A stretch of DNA of 64,000 nt from Helopsaltes ochotensis (taxonomy: Eukaryota; Chordata; Aves; Passeriformes; Locustellidae). The first letter of the stretch is position 1. The number at the start of each line of letters is the position of its first letter. The notes under the pieces are model-generated. The model saw only the letters and a list, made by a program, of their open reading frames with translations, was not told the origin of the DNA and ran no database searches. Made by a program: the position numbers and the translations under genes. The stretch spans positions 91,548 to 155,547 of the forward strand of contig VXBM01000286.1 in NCBI GenBank assembly GCA_013400155.1. The letters run 5' to 3'. Below are positions 26,633-39,100 of this stretch, one piece after another.

Positions 26633-26830
26633 ACACGTGTTTTTATCATTCACCACGTTGGGAGTTAGGAGGGTTGCTGGAGAAACTTCATACTGGAGCA
26701 CTACAGTCAAAAGTACAGGAAGGCTTGTAAAATGGAAGACAAATTCTGGTTTATTCTGGTAAGAAGGGGAGTGGATGATGATCCTGTCTCTGTCTGCACA
26801 ATAAAGATTGTAAGAAGACTGCCAAGTGTT
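26633..26830 (+). other. SCLT1: SCLT1 3' UTR (minimum extent)
   Basis: Non-coding sequence after the SCLT1 stop, up to about 25 bases beyond the first AATAAA (26800-26805). The end is approximate because the cleavage site cannot be read from sequence. Use of the second signal at 27691 would extend the UTR to about 27.72 kb. Confidence 0.7.
26800..26805 (+). promoter_or_regulatory. SCLT1: Poly(A) signal AATAAA, SCLT1
   Basis: Canonical AATAAA hexamer 168 bases after the stop codon, followed within about 30 bases by TG-rich sequence (AGTGTTGTC). It is the first canonical signal after the stop and the likely main SCLT1 3' end. Confidence 0.7.
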
Positions 26831-27690
26831 GTCATTCAAGTTCTTTATGTAGCAAATGAAAAAATCTGACACAGTGCTGTGACACATTCAGGGTTTTTTG
26901 GTCTAAAATTCACTGGTAACACTTGTATTGAAATTCATCTTGGCTTTGCTCATGTGCAGTCAGTATCTTCTGGTTTTCTTTAGACTGCAGGTAACTGGGG
27001 AAAAATTTGAAGATCCTTTATGAATTATAATTAGACTCATTACATCATGAATGTCAAAGAGTTGCTCTTTTGATGGTCAGTGTTTGAGCTGCATGATGCC
27101 TCCACTGCCTTCAAGTATAAAGAATTCAGTTCAGTTTGGTGTGATGCCCTAAGGCACAGGTAATAATGGAAATGCTGCTATGGCTACTCAGCTCATTTCT
27201 AAGCTCTGTAATCTTCCTGCATTTGTTCTTTTTCTTCCTCATATACTATTCATTTTATAATTCTTTTATAATTCCTTGCTTTTCTGTTGATCTGCTCTCC
27301 CTCGGTTTGGACATGTCTGGGAACTTCCATTCTCTTACTTCAATTTGCACAAAGGTGAAGTCACTCAGGCCTTACATCTCTTGAAATAGTTTCAATTCTA
27401 CAGATGCCAGGATGTGAGAATCCACGTGTACATGGGATTTTTTTGATAGTTGAGAAACATCATAGCTATCATTCTACAATTACAGCTGAACTCCATTTTC
27501 TCTTTTAGTACGTATTACAAACATTTGATAGGTGTTTAACTGATTTTGAAGGGCTCACATCTCGGCCTTAACTGACATAATTGCATGTCCTTCCACTTAA
27601 ATGTGAAGAGTGTAATTCTGGTTTCTAACCTCTCGTTCAGCTGCTAGGTAGTGCTTGCCCAGTGTGTGATGGAAATGTCTCCTTTGGCTT

Positions 27691-27696
27691 AATAAA
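27691..27696 (+). promoter_or_regulatory. SCLT1: Candidate distal poly(A) signal, SCLT1
   Basis: A second AATAAA, followed directly by a GT-rich stretch (CTGTGTGTCC) of the kind bound by cleavage-stimulation factor. It could give a 3' UTR of about 1.1 kb. Plausible only; no transcript evidence is available. Confidence 0.4.
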
Positions 27697-28274
27697 CTGT
27701 GTGTCCACTGCAGTGGATCTTCACTGTATTTGCATTTTAGAGAATGGATCTGAGCTAACCCCGCCCCGTGGAAGCAAGACTTTGTGCTGCCTCCTGGAAT
27801 CTTGGCTGCTCGGGTAGAGCCTGCAAGATGGATACACCCTCAGAAACAATCCCTGCTTGCTGCAGGGAAGGCCACTAGTACCTACAGTGGTTGCCTTTTC
27901 TTTTTGATAGATGCCTATATCCACTGCAATCTCTTAATCTCAGTTGTGGTTGAAAGATGTCGAAGATGCTCCAAAACAACACTGATCCGTTTTTCAGAAG
28001 CTCCAAGCGTCTGTTTGGGAGAGATTTTCATCCATCAGCAGTGTGATACAGAGGCAGGCAAGTACCAGGCACCTTGATTCCATCTGCATAATGCATAGCT
28101 GAGATGATGACAGGCCACCTGGAAGATTTTGTGTGAGCCATTAATCCCCTTCACTCCTCAAAGGCAGACTCTGGCTGTGAAACGAAACCTGGCTGGAAGG
28201 GGCAGGCAGTTCTTAGGATCTGTGTATTTGTTCCTGGAGGCACAGAAGGGCACCTGCACGCTTCCCTGTTAATC

Positions 28275-28862
28275 ATGGGTATATCCATTTCACCTTGGGG
28301 TGCACCTCCTACCTGGTGGCTGTTTGCCAGAACAGGAACTGCAGGGATGACACAAGCACCTCACGGTGAAGGGAAGGGGCAGGAGAACAATTCCAGCAGC
28401 TCACACAGGAAAGGAAAAGGTTTTTGTCCTGATCTGCCTCATGGCAACACCAACAGGAATGTGGTCACTTGGAGCTCATCATACACCCACCAGCTCCTTT
28501 TATTTCCCTGGGGTGTCCAGAGGAGTCTGCTGCCACGTTGCTCCCAAATTAGGAGATCTGGTTTTTTTTCAAGATGGATTGCTCAGTGTGTCCTTTCACA
28601 GCCTTGCCTTTTCTTGCTCGGCAACAACTCCATTCCGTATTTCTGCATCTGGAACTTAGAGGAATCCTCATCTCCTGCAAATCCTGCTACAGAAGCAAAT
28701 CTTCTCTCAGTGCTACTTGACTCCAGCCAGTTCAGAATGCGAATGAACTTTCAGCCTAATTATCCCGAAGATACACGGGTTCAAAGCTCATGTTCCTTTT
28801 CCAGTGGAACACATACGGAGATCATGGAGTTGGCAAGGACATCCTCTGTCTACAAATACTAA
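28275..28862 (+). other. Unexplained 195-codon open reading frame
   Basis: The longest open frame in the window that is not an exon, an antisense shadow of one, or poly(A) noise. It starts MGISISPWGAPPTWW and is rich in Ser, Pro, Gly and Asn. There is no signal peptide, membrane segment or family motif that I recognise, and no clear splice continuation. It lies between the two convergent genes. A chance frame is the most likely explanation. Confidence 0.12.
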
Positions 28863-29135
28863 CTTTTTGAGGTAAATAGCATCTCTTTGAGGATGCCAAG
28901 GGGAAAACCACACAGTGCACTGTTGATGGGATGGGCACAGCTGTCAGCAACAAGCAGTCCTAAAAAAACCTTAAAAATTTACCAAATCTTGCGGCTGCAG
29001 GGTGCATGGTGATACCTGTACTAATGCATGAAAGCTGTTCAGATCATTGCAGTGAAGTGTTTCTGTAAGAACCCAAAGACAAATATGGCAAAGTCTAAAC
29101 CACTGCTGGCAAGGATACTGCAAAAATGTACAGCA

Positions 29136-29141
29136 TTTATT
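29136..29141 (-). promoter_or_regulatory. JADE1: Candidate poly(A) signal, JADE1
   Basis: TTTATT on the + strand, that is AATAAA on the minus strand, about 2.6 kb after the JADE1 stop. Upstream alternatives in the same orientation lie at 29292-29297 and 30289-30294, and a more distal one at 28499-28504. Choice between them needs transcript data. Confidence 0.45.
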
Positions 29142-31528
29142 CACATACAGACAAAAGGCACAATTCTACCGAATATTTTAACAAAAAATACAGCTGTTTC
29201 AACTAGGTCTTTAGAAATACTTCAAAAAAGGGAGAAAATAAATACAGGATTGGGCCATGTAATATAAAATAGTCATCTCTACATATACTTTTTTATTTCT
29301 GTTTCTCTTCATGCACCTTTTTTTAATTAATTTCAGCTGAATGGACACCAATGCTAGGCACATAGTGAAAATCTGTACAAGTTTTACAAATGTCATCACA
29401 ATTGTCTCAAACTTCTGAAATCAAGACTTGTACACAACATGAACCCTTCATTTAGATCTGTGTGAGGTGATAACCTAACAAATGGCATTCCAGGCATTTC
29501 TACCGACATTCAGCTAGCCTACAGTTGGACAGAACACACGGATCATATCAAAGATCTCTTGGTCAGTCAGCACAAGGAAAGGTCACGCTTGGAAACAGAA
29601 ATCCAGCAAATCCCAGTAAAACACAGGGGTGGGTTTTCACTGCAGTACCTACAACGCCTCCTGCTGAGGGCTAAGCACAGGGACAAAACTAACTTACAGA
29701 GCTGGTTGTACCACAGCCTTTTTGGTTTGGGGTCAGCTCCACTGGAAACCTCCCAAAGCTTTTTGCCCTCAGTGCCAGGGGACAAAGCAGCTAAGGCATT
29801 CACTCTGCACAACGGTAGTGTTCAGAATAGTGCAAATTAACAAGGTACCTCTGTCCAAGGGGTGTGAGCTTCAAGGTTTCCTCAGAATCCAAATTTAGGG
29901 TATTCCATCTATGGCTTGACAACTCCTGTGCGGTTATGAGCTTCTTTCTTCTATGGAAAACAAACACCAGTGCCTGTCTGGAGAAAGTTGCTGGATGTTG
30001 AGTAGAACTTAGTGGCTTTTACCTTTTGTCTGTCTGCTGTTCATACTTTGAACACATCCCCAGAGTGACTGTGCAACCTCACCAGTGCCCTGCCTTTCAC
30101 CTCTCTAAGTCACGTAATTACTCTGACTTCTTGGGACCAGCAACAGGACTTTGAAAGTGTATTATCTTACATAGAATTCCCCTTTCTCAAAAGGTTAAGA
30201 CTTCTGAGTTTTAAGACAGGGATGCATTCTGGTGAAATATTTAATTGATAATCTTAACTTGCATAGCAAGACAGGGTGCTAAGCCTTTTTTATTTTCTGA
30301 TTGAATCCTCAGTCCTATGGCAGAGGAATTCTGTGTTGCCAGTGTTCCCTCCTCGGGAGGCAAGGGTTAGACATTCCAAGATGAGTGGATGCCATAATAG
30401 CAGGCTGGGAATGGGAAAGGGGGGGAGAAGGTTTTTTATGCCTGTCTCTCTGTGAACACATTGCTGCTGAAACTTTTTCACCAGTACATACCTCTCCTAC
30501 ATCTATTAAAAATTCCAAAATCTACAGGCTCCTAACGCTCCACTGCAATGTGTGCGCTCTACTCGGTACAAAACAGTATCCTCACAACCTGGTCATATTA
30601 TTGCTCACAGCTTACTCATTATTGCCACTTGCAATTATTATTAGAAAAGTACACAATCAGAATACGAGTTCCCTTTTCCATCAAATCTAGTCCATAATAG
30701 AACCAAACAGATTTTTTCTTTGCTTGACTGTAAAGAGCTCATCACAATGTATTGCCTCAGCGTTTTATCCTATTTAAAAATATATATTCGTGTCCATTTA
30801 AAGCAACCTTTTAGTGTCATCGGCCTGACTCTCCCAGTACGTATCATTAGTGCATCTGTGGTGGCCTTTGGGAAATCCTCCTGCCTAGTGCCATAGAAAA
30901 CTGCTGCCCAGCATTGTCGTCACACTCCCAAAGGCAGGTGCCTGACGACGGATGACAGGTTATTCCATGGAGTACTGGAACCCCCAAACCTGTCCCTTGC
31001 TCAGCATTGAGCCATTTGGAAACATCTTTTGTGTCCATCTCAATCTTTCAAGCCCTGCCCTGTCCCTTCCTCTTCCCCCAGTGCAACATCATGGCTGTGC
31101 CTGGTCACCATCAACATGTAAACTGTGGAGCGTAGGGAGGGGTTTGAGCTGCCACCTGTGCTCAAACTGAACACAACAGAACACATTCTGCAAAGAGAGG
31201 AGAAAGAGCTGCCCCTGCCCAGGGAAGGGGAGCATTTGTAATGGGATTTACCAGTGCAGTGCAGCATGGTCTAACAACCATCTTCCATTCAATACACACG
31301 AGTTAAATTAAGAGCTTGTGCTTTTCCAGAAGGGGAAGGGAGTAAAATTTTCAGTGCCTTTTAGCTAGAAGGGATGAACGCAGCCTGATTGCTTCCACCC
31401 ACCCTGGCTCCTTTTAAAAGATTTTTGTGAGTTGTGTGCATCCCAGGTCCTGTTTTAGTAGTGACGTCACTCTTCTGCTTACTCAGGAAAAGTTGCAAAT
31501 AAGGGAGACTCAAACCTCTCAGAGAAAT

Positions 31529-31555
31529 GGGGAGGGTGAAGGGGAGTGGATGGGG
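31529..31555 (+). other. G-quadruplex-prone tract opposite JADE1 3' UTR
   Basis: Four G runs (31529-32, 31534-36, 31541-44, 31552-55) with loops of 1, 4 and 7 bases. The strand is the template for the JADE1 mRNA, about 190-215 bases after the stop codon. Confidence 0.6.
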
Positions 31556-31744
31556 CAGAGGAAAAAAAAAACAAAACCAAGGAGCTTAAAACAGCTTTAA
31601 GTGCATGTAAACATATTTATACAACTCAGAAAAAATGGGCTTTCAGTTTGTCAGTCTAGTAGCTCTAAGAATGCTCCTCTCTCACACCGCTGAGCAAGGT
31701 GGAGTTGCCTTGTAGGCAGTGACTCAACTTGACCCTGTGTCCAG

Positions 31745-32646
31745 TCAGGTCGCCAGGATGCTCCTCCGAATAATGTCCGTCCTCCTGCCGATGCTGCTGC
31801 TGGGGCTGAGCCTCTGCTGCCTGCACTTCTCCTCCGCCGCTTCCGTCTCCGAGTCGCTCATTTCGGCGTCGGGGACGTACCCATCGTTCTCACTGTCAGG
31901 CTTTAACTTGCTTTTTGTCCGCTCCTTTGCCGCAACTCTGCCCACGCCCAGGTAGGGGTAGCCGGAGTTCTGGCGGCAGGCCTCCTCCAGGCTCTCCCCC
32001 TGCTGCTGCCTCTCCCCCTTCTTTGGAATTCGGAATCCGCCCCAGTTTTTCCCCGGGCTCGTGGGCGCGGTAGGCACTTTAACTACTGTCTGATTGGAGT
32101 TCACTTTGACCAGACCCCCGTTCCATTTAGGCACTATATCCCTCCGAGTGCCAGGCGCTGACCTACCACCGGAGTGGTTCACAGCCCTTTTGTTTTCCAG
32201 TTGCCTCTGAGAGAGTTCCGTGGGTCTCAGCAGTTTGTGGTTGTGTTTAGAAGTCTTTTCCTTCAGCTCTGCCTTCGCCACCTCGCACTGCGGGCGATTG
32301 TCTCTTCTTTTCCTGTGCTCTGGGATAATGACGCCATTTTTCTGCGGTGCCGATACAATCCGCGTCTCAGCGAAGGTCTTGTCGAAATTCAAAAAGCTGC
32401 CCGGAGCTGCGCCCCCTTCCCTTGGGCTGGGCTGCCTCAGCAGGGATTTGCTGTCGTTCCCAGACCTGTCTCTTACCCTGTCTCTCTTGTGGGGTTTTTT
32501 CAAGGAGTGGGCCAGAGACGTGCCCATCTGCTTCCTGAAGAACGCGGAATGCCACTTCAGGTCCTCGATCTTGGGGGCATTGGGGCCCAGCGACGGGCTG
32601 TTGAACAGCACCGTGTTTTCCATGGAGGAGAATGAGGAAGGCACAC
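31745..32646 (-). CDS. JADE1: JADE1 last coding exon (long-isoform C-terminus)
   Basis: Acceptor CTTCCATGCAG. 299 codons and TGA (31747-31745). Contains KIEDLKWHSAFFRKQMGTSL, KNWGGFRIPKKGERQQQG, ENDGYVPDAEMSDSETE and the terminal RRTDIIRRSILAT. The Ser/Lys-rich middle is less conserved. Several antisense open frames overlap it and are shadows. Confidence 0.97.
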
Positions 32647-35600
32647 CTGCATGGAAGCAAACTAAGTTGAAGTCAAGCAATTCCATAGCTGTGTAAATAC
32701 CGGTTTTCAGTGTACCTGTTTTTAACTCTGCTCCTCGTGCCTGACATGTTCACATCAGAAATGGCTGTTTGGCTGCCTGTCCTGCACTTTTTGGTCACAA
32801 CTCTGCAGCTATGTCACAGTTTCACAACACCCTGCTGGTGTGGTTTTATTTTCCTGTTTTATTTTCTTCATTACACTTGTAGCAAACACAAGTCCTAGCA
32901 CTACTCTGTCCACTAAGATGAAGACACTCCTCACAGACAGAGGCAAAAAGCAACCAGCAAGTGGATCTCAGTAATGCCATCTAAAATATGGTTTGTTAGT
33001 TACTCAATAGTTAAAGGATAACCTGGCCACCACAGTAATTTTGAAGGTATTCATCTTTCCAAGGAATGAAATGAGAACAAATGTTTGTCCTTCACAACCT
33101 GTAAGCAAACCCTGTCCCTGTGACCTAACATGAGGAAGGGAACACAGAGGCATACCTGAAACTCTTTCTTGTTCCAACTGCTTTGTGTAGCTGTTAAATA
33201 TCTGCTCCTGAACTTTGCAAACAGATCTCTTGATTTTCTCTCTCCGTGTCACCATGTAAGTGAGGTTACGCACCTGAAAGACAGCAAGGGGATGGGTTTT
33301 ACAGGAATTGTATTCCCAGGATATTGCCCTATCTGTGCTTTGAATTCATTCAGCTGGAGCACTGTACACCATTTACACAAGTTAGAAGGGCATTTAACCA
33401 CCTTCAACAATTCTTAGAGAACAGTCTATTTAACTGATGAATTAGCTGTTGAATTGACAGGAAATTTAATTGACAGATTATTCCATCAGATTTGGAGAAC
33501 CACAAAACAGAAGTAACTTCTACAAACACTTGAGTCACACACACACACGACATGTTGGAAATCCTTGAATGTACTCTATATTAAGTACTTCCCAGATGAA
33601 GGAATCACTGAGAAGTACAGGTGGATGATTCCAAGGCTCCTCTCTCAGTACAGGGCAGTGCTCTGTGAATTACAACCTTGTGGCCTCATCTGGAGAAATG
33701 TTACAAGTGTGTTTGTTTTTGCAAAGATCCCTTTTTTAAAATCCAAATTATCTTGAATGTACCATCAGTGGAAACAAAGTAGTAAAACTGTACAAATATT
33801 AGTAAAATCACGTATCCTGTTTTGATGTCACATTTAGAAATGGAAAGGATACACACAGAATAATTTAAGATCCAGGAACCAGTTACAAACTAATTATTTA
33901 GCTGATCAAAGAAGATGACAAGAAAGCTTGAGCATGTGGAGCAGGAACAAAAGATCCCAGATAACAGCTAGGATCTGGGCCATCTGAACAGCTACAGAAG
34001 GGCCATGGGCTGGAGTTGAAACTAGAAAAATCAAAAGAAAAACTACAACAATTCATTTTAAGAGTAATTAGGCATCAGGATCCTTTACAAAGGATGCGGT
34101 ACATCCATGAACCTGCTGTCCTGATTTAAAGATCAGACAGTATTATGAAAGAAAGGCTCTGGTGCACCTATAGGGTTACTGAGGTAAGACCTCCAGACCC
34201 AGCTTTCATCCATGGCCTACACGAGCCACATGCTGCACAGATGTGAAAAACTAATTTCAGCGTTCTTTCTGGCTCTAAATGCTCTTACATTAACCCAAAA
34301 AGAAAGAAATTCAGGATCAGATGTACTTATTGAAACACCAAACTGATCCTACTGAATCAAACATTTAAAACCTAAATGAATCAAACATTGTTTACCTCCC
34401 AAACCTACACAGACAGTCCAGGGAAACATCATCCTACGCTGCTATGCCACTGAAGAACAGATCTGCTGCAAATCAAGGCAAGTTTCATCATTCTTTTCAC
34501 CAGACGAAAGCAGCATGGAAAGCCCTTACAGGCTGAAAAGGCCTCAGCTGGGGGCTGCAGTACAGTCCACAGCCAGAGTTAATCAGTAAAAATGCACAAG
34601 CAAAAACACGACAGTCCAGTTGCAGGTGATCGAACGCTACAGGCCAAGACCTGCCGGCCCTGTGACTGACCTCTGTGTACAAAGGGCAATTGCTGTGCTC
34701 CAGAGAAATTTACTGCTAATGGTCTTGCCTGACAGCACAGCTCTGAGCTGAGCTGCAGCTCGGGGTGAGCATTTTGGGAACCGGGCTGACTGTGGCCAGC
34801 ACAGGCAGTGCCGGGGCTTACCCGCTCCAGGTCCTGCCGCAGGTGTGTGAAGAGCTGCAGCCTCCTGAACAGAACATCCTGCTCCCGTTTGGCCAGATTG
34901 TCCTCCTCATCCTTCTTTGGGGTAATCAAAGGCTTATTGAAATTAGATTTCCTCTTCAGTTTCCAGTACTGGTAAAGGAATTCCACCGGCTCCTCAGGCA
35001 GCCGCAGCACTTTGGCCACCTCCAAATACTCAACAAATGTGTAGAACTCGTCCTCCAGCTGCTGGAGCTTCTGCTTGCGGAGGCTGACCCTGTGGGCCTC
35101 CTCCTGGTTTTGATCCATGCTGTGGAAAGGGTCCATGTGGGCAGGAAGAGAGGTGTCCTGAATCCCATTGCTGTTCTCCTGACCTGGGCTTTCACTCAAA
35201 GTCTCAGCATCCGCTTTCTTGGTGGAGCTGTGCTTGGGACAGTACGACTTGAACTTCACCTCGTCGTTCTCCGCCAAGATGGTCTTCATCTCCAAGCCGC
35301 GGTCAAACGCGCAGGTGACGTGAAAGGCCGTTCTGCAGTTTTTCACTGAACACTAGAGAAAATAAATTAACCAAATAAATACAAAGTTAAGAAGCCACAA
35401 CTGCCTAAAACTATTGGAGATGTCGGGGCTGCTTTGGAAGAAGCAGCCTGTCACCACACTCTGCTTCTAAGCTGCCCGTACTTCCTTGCTCTCTAATTAG
35501 GGTCATGATTTAGTGCTTTCAGGCAAGGATCAAGTGGCCCAGAGGGACAGGAGTGTTTAACACCCCCCCCTCCAGCCCCACCACGCTGCTCCATGCACAA

Positions 35601-36080
35601 AAAGCCACAAGAGGAACACTCCTACTGACACCAGTGCAACTTGCATATAGCACTGTTACCCGAAGTAAAGTGTTCCCCTTTGGACTGTGCCAGCACAAGG
35701 AGGGGGGGGAAAAAAAAACATCGCAGTAGCTCCAAGCCAGTCTGAGACTTTTATTAAATCTTTCCCAGCACCTGCATCCATGCTATCCAAAAGGCCTCAA
35801 CCAAAGGGAATTTTCCCCCACTATCCCAATTTTATAATGTCAAATATTAAATCACTGTCAACCATTACTTCACTGAGTACAGCCTTCACCTTGGAGAGGA
35901 GGAGAACAGGACATTGAAATGTTGTCAGTTTTCTTCTTACTAAGTGAGTCCAGCCATCATGGAGTGATGAGCACTAGTTCATCTGATTTAGCGCTTCATT
36001 TCCTTTATGTATAATTTCCTTTTGCAAAATGCTATCATACATACCACCAGCCACCAGCTGAAAGGTTTAAATACATATAA

Positions 36081-36111
<31 letters not shown>

Positions 36112-39100
36112 CACACAAACACACATAAATATGTGTCTGGACCCACTCACACCTCTGGTGAAAAGGATTTAAAGTGGAAATGAGCATTAGTGCTCCTAAC
36201 TAGGAAACAGAACTATGTTTAACCCAAGCCACTGACCCTAAAAGAGCAAGAGTGCACTGGGATGTTTATACAGTGCTTTGTAAAGAGGCCAAATCTCTCT
36301 CTCCTCTGGGTTTTCCTGCTCAGGTTGACTCAGCAGCCAGATGGCTTGTAAAGGTATGGCAGGGTTTAAACTGCACAGGTTTCAAATGAGCAGTCTTTAA
36401 TAAAAGCAACATATAAAAGGAATTAAAAAATACCAAAGCATCTTTTGCCCCTTCCTCTCTGAATAACAAACAGGCCAGGAGCATCCCAACTGGAACACTG
36501 GGCAGTAGAGAGAAGTGCTTTAGCCATAATTAGCTCTTGCTGCAGCGCATGTTTTATTGGGAGAAGAGGGGAAAGCCTGTCTCACTGGGAGGAAATCTGC
36601 TGAACCTGGGGGAATACACAGTCTTGTTTTTCCCAGCTTATTGCAGCTGCTCCCTGACCAGCCTGACACACACTTCCAACTGCCACTTTTCCTAATTGTT
36701 GTGCACATATCAGAAGGTGGCCTGGAGAACAGACAAAAACAGCTTCAGCTACATAACAGCAGCCAAGAGGAAGGGGATGGCTCTGCAAGAAGGGATTACG
36801 GTTGCAAATTTATATGCTGTGGACAGGTTTATTTTCTGTAGTTAACACTTACTATTTCATACATTCCTCACATGGAAGCGGACTGTGACAGGTTTCACTG
36901 GAACTACTGCTGCATTGCTGGTTTACAGCTCTTCCTGGAAGCCTCAATCAAATAACTTGGGCCAGAGGAGAAAAGGGAAATGAAATAAACTAATTTCAAA
37001 GTAGTGCAGGACTTGAGCAACTTTTGTCTTACTGCTGGTCTGACCACCGTGGATCCTGTAACACCAGGCTAGCCCCAGAAGAAAAAGCTCTACTTCAGCC
37101 TCCTCATGAGACTGTAGTATCATCCCTCTCTCTCTCAGGGAGCTTCCTGAGGATTGTTTTACTGCTGGAAGCGCTCTGAGGATAAGGAGCATCACCACAA
37201 TGCTAAGCTACGTCTTACTGTCTTTTTCTACACAAGCACAACACTGCCCCAAATGGGTCACCTGTCTTTACACTCCCTCATTATTTATTCTCAAGTAAAG
37301 GAGATCAAAATCTTGTCTGCTGTCCCAGTGTCTCCTCTTCCAAAAATCTGAGGTTTGATAATATGTTTTATCAGTCTTTCCAGATTCTAGAAAGATTCTA
37401 ATTTCTTTTCTTAAAAGGATTATTTAACATTCTGCATGGTTCTCCACTGTAAAGGATCTACAGGTGTCTTCCAGCTAACAACCCAATATAAATATACCCA
37501 TGAAACAACACTGCCCAATCTAAAATGCTCTGGTGCAGATCAGTTGTCAATAGTACCAACCAGTAACACATTTTCCTATCTACTAAAAACTGACAAAAGG
37601 AAACACGTGGATGTTTCTGTGGTTAAATTACCTGTATAGAAGCTCCAACTTTTTCATTACAAAGGCTGCACACCAGTGCCCACCTACTGCTGGGAATGTG
37701 GGAAACTTTTGTGATGGGCTCCATTTTTTCGGGGCTTCCGATGCTCACCTAAGAGAAAAATGGTCAAAAACCTGGAGTGACTATGACACTGTTAATTGAA
37801 AAGAGAAGCTATTTTATTAAAGAAGTCAAATTCCTTGTGTGTATGCAACTTAGTGTGTCCCAAACTCCTCAGTTTATCTATGGATCTACAATTATTAAAC
37901 AAAAAAAAAAAAGTCGGTTTCTCACTTTGTGAACAAACAAACCAGTCTGAAGGCGAAGCTCACCGATTTATGATTATCATACAGGATGAACACTTTGAGA
38001 ACCCACAGGAATTTGGTCAGATTCAAACTTTCCTGATTCACCTTTAACATTCTGTTTATGAAGTGAAATGGTATCTGGTGTCCTTGTTAAATGAGCTTTG
38101 CCAGCAGCAAAGGCCTCATTTTCCAAGGCCTAATTCCAATTGACAAAGGGGATTTAATTAGTTTCTTCACAGGTGAAGCATCATCCCCGCCACACTTTTA
38201 ACCGAACCAGGAAGCTTTTATCCTTCACTCCCAAGCCGAACAACACTTTAAGGAGGTTTTCTTCTCCACCAGAATCCCGGGACCAGCACCCACCTCTGGA
38301 ATCCAGAGAGCACAGCTGACGTGCACCCACTTGGTGCCGCTCCGCGTGGGCTTCATGGCGCCGCCCTTCTTGGGGCACAGGAGGCACTTGGGCTGGACGC
38401 CCAGCGCGCAGGTCCGGCACAGCCAGCTGCCCTCGGGCACCTTCAGGATCCCGTAGCACGCCTGTGGCCCCACAGGCAGCGGAGGCAAAGGGAACAAAGC
38501 AAACACCACCTCGTGTCTTAGCTGGTAACACACAGCCTCTCACAACTCGCCAAGTTATTTTTACTCAGAGGGAAAAGCGCAGGACGGCAACTAATTAGGA
38601 GCACATTTTTCACAAGATTGTGTCTTTACAGAGCCCTCTATCCCAATTACTATCAGCTTTAATGCACTTAAGTTGCAGGTTTGATGTGGTCAGAGTAACC
38701 CAACCGGTCTGAAAATACCAACTTTACTCTGTGTATCTTGTGGGATAGTCACTTGGACTCAACAGCTGTCACAGGCCTAATTCTTATCATTAGTACAAAA
38801 GCAGTGTACTAATGTGTACTAACACATGCCAGAAAATGTGCTCCCTGCTCACCAGACAAGCTTTTCCAAACACTGAATGACAACAGAAACTTGTTAAAGC
38901 TGGGAAGGAAAGACAGGCTGATGGGAAGGCACCTGCCAAAGAAAAAAGCATCCATGGAAACAGATAGGCTAAAATTCTGTCTCTTCTTGTAAGAGAGAAA
39001 GAAAACTTCTGAACTACCACAGAAAGGTGACACACAGCAGTGCTTCAGTAGCACAGCTCAGTAGGTTCTCTGTTCAATTACCTGGAACAAACCCCACCTG

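Larger units (their letters stand above)
26831..29109. other. Intergenic region between convergent 3' ends
   Basis: About 2.3 kb between the likely SCLT1 and JADE1 poly(A) sites. It contains the alternative SCLT1 signal at 27691, a minus-strand AATAAA at 28499-28504 that could extend JADE1, and an open frame of 195 codons (28275-28862, +). I recognise no transposon or RNA gene. Confidence 0.55.
29110..31744 (-). other. JADE1: JADE1 3' UTR
   Basis: About 2.6 kb downstream of the JADE1 stop on the minus strand, contiguous with the last coding exon. The extent is set by a minus-strand AATAAA at 29136-29141; other candidates are at 29292-29297 and 30289-30294. Contains a G-rich + strand tract at 31529-31555, which is C-rich in the mRNA. 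Long 3' UTRs are usual for JADE1. Confidence 0.6.

Noticed and set aside
32174..32696. Two open frames of 153 and 158 codons on the + strand
   Set aside because: Both are antisense to the last JADE1 coding exon and show no family features.
34765..35349. 194-codon open frame on the + strand
   Set aside because: It is the antisense of JADE1 exon 8, which has clear homology and splice sites; the frame is a by-product of GC-rich codons.
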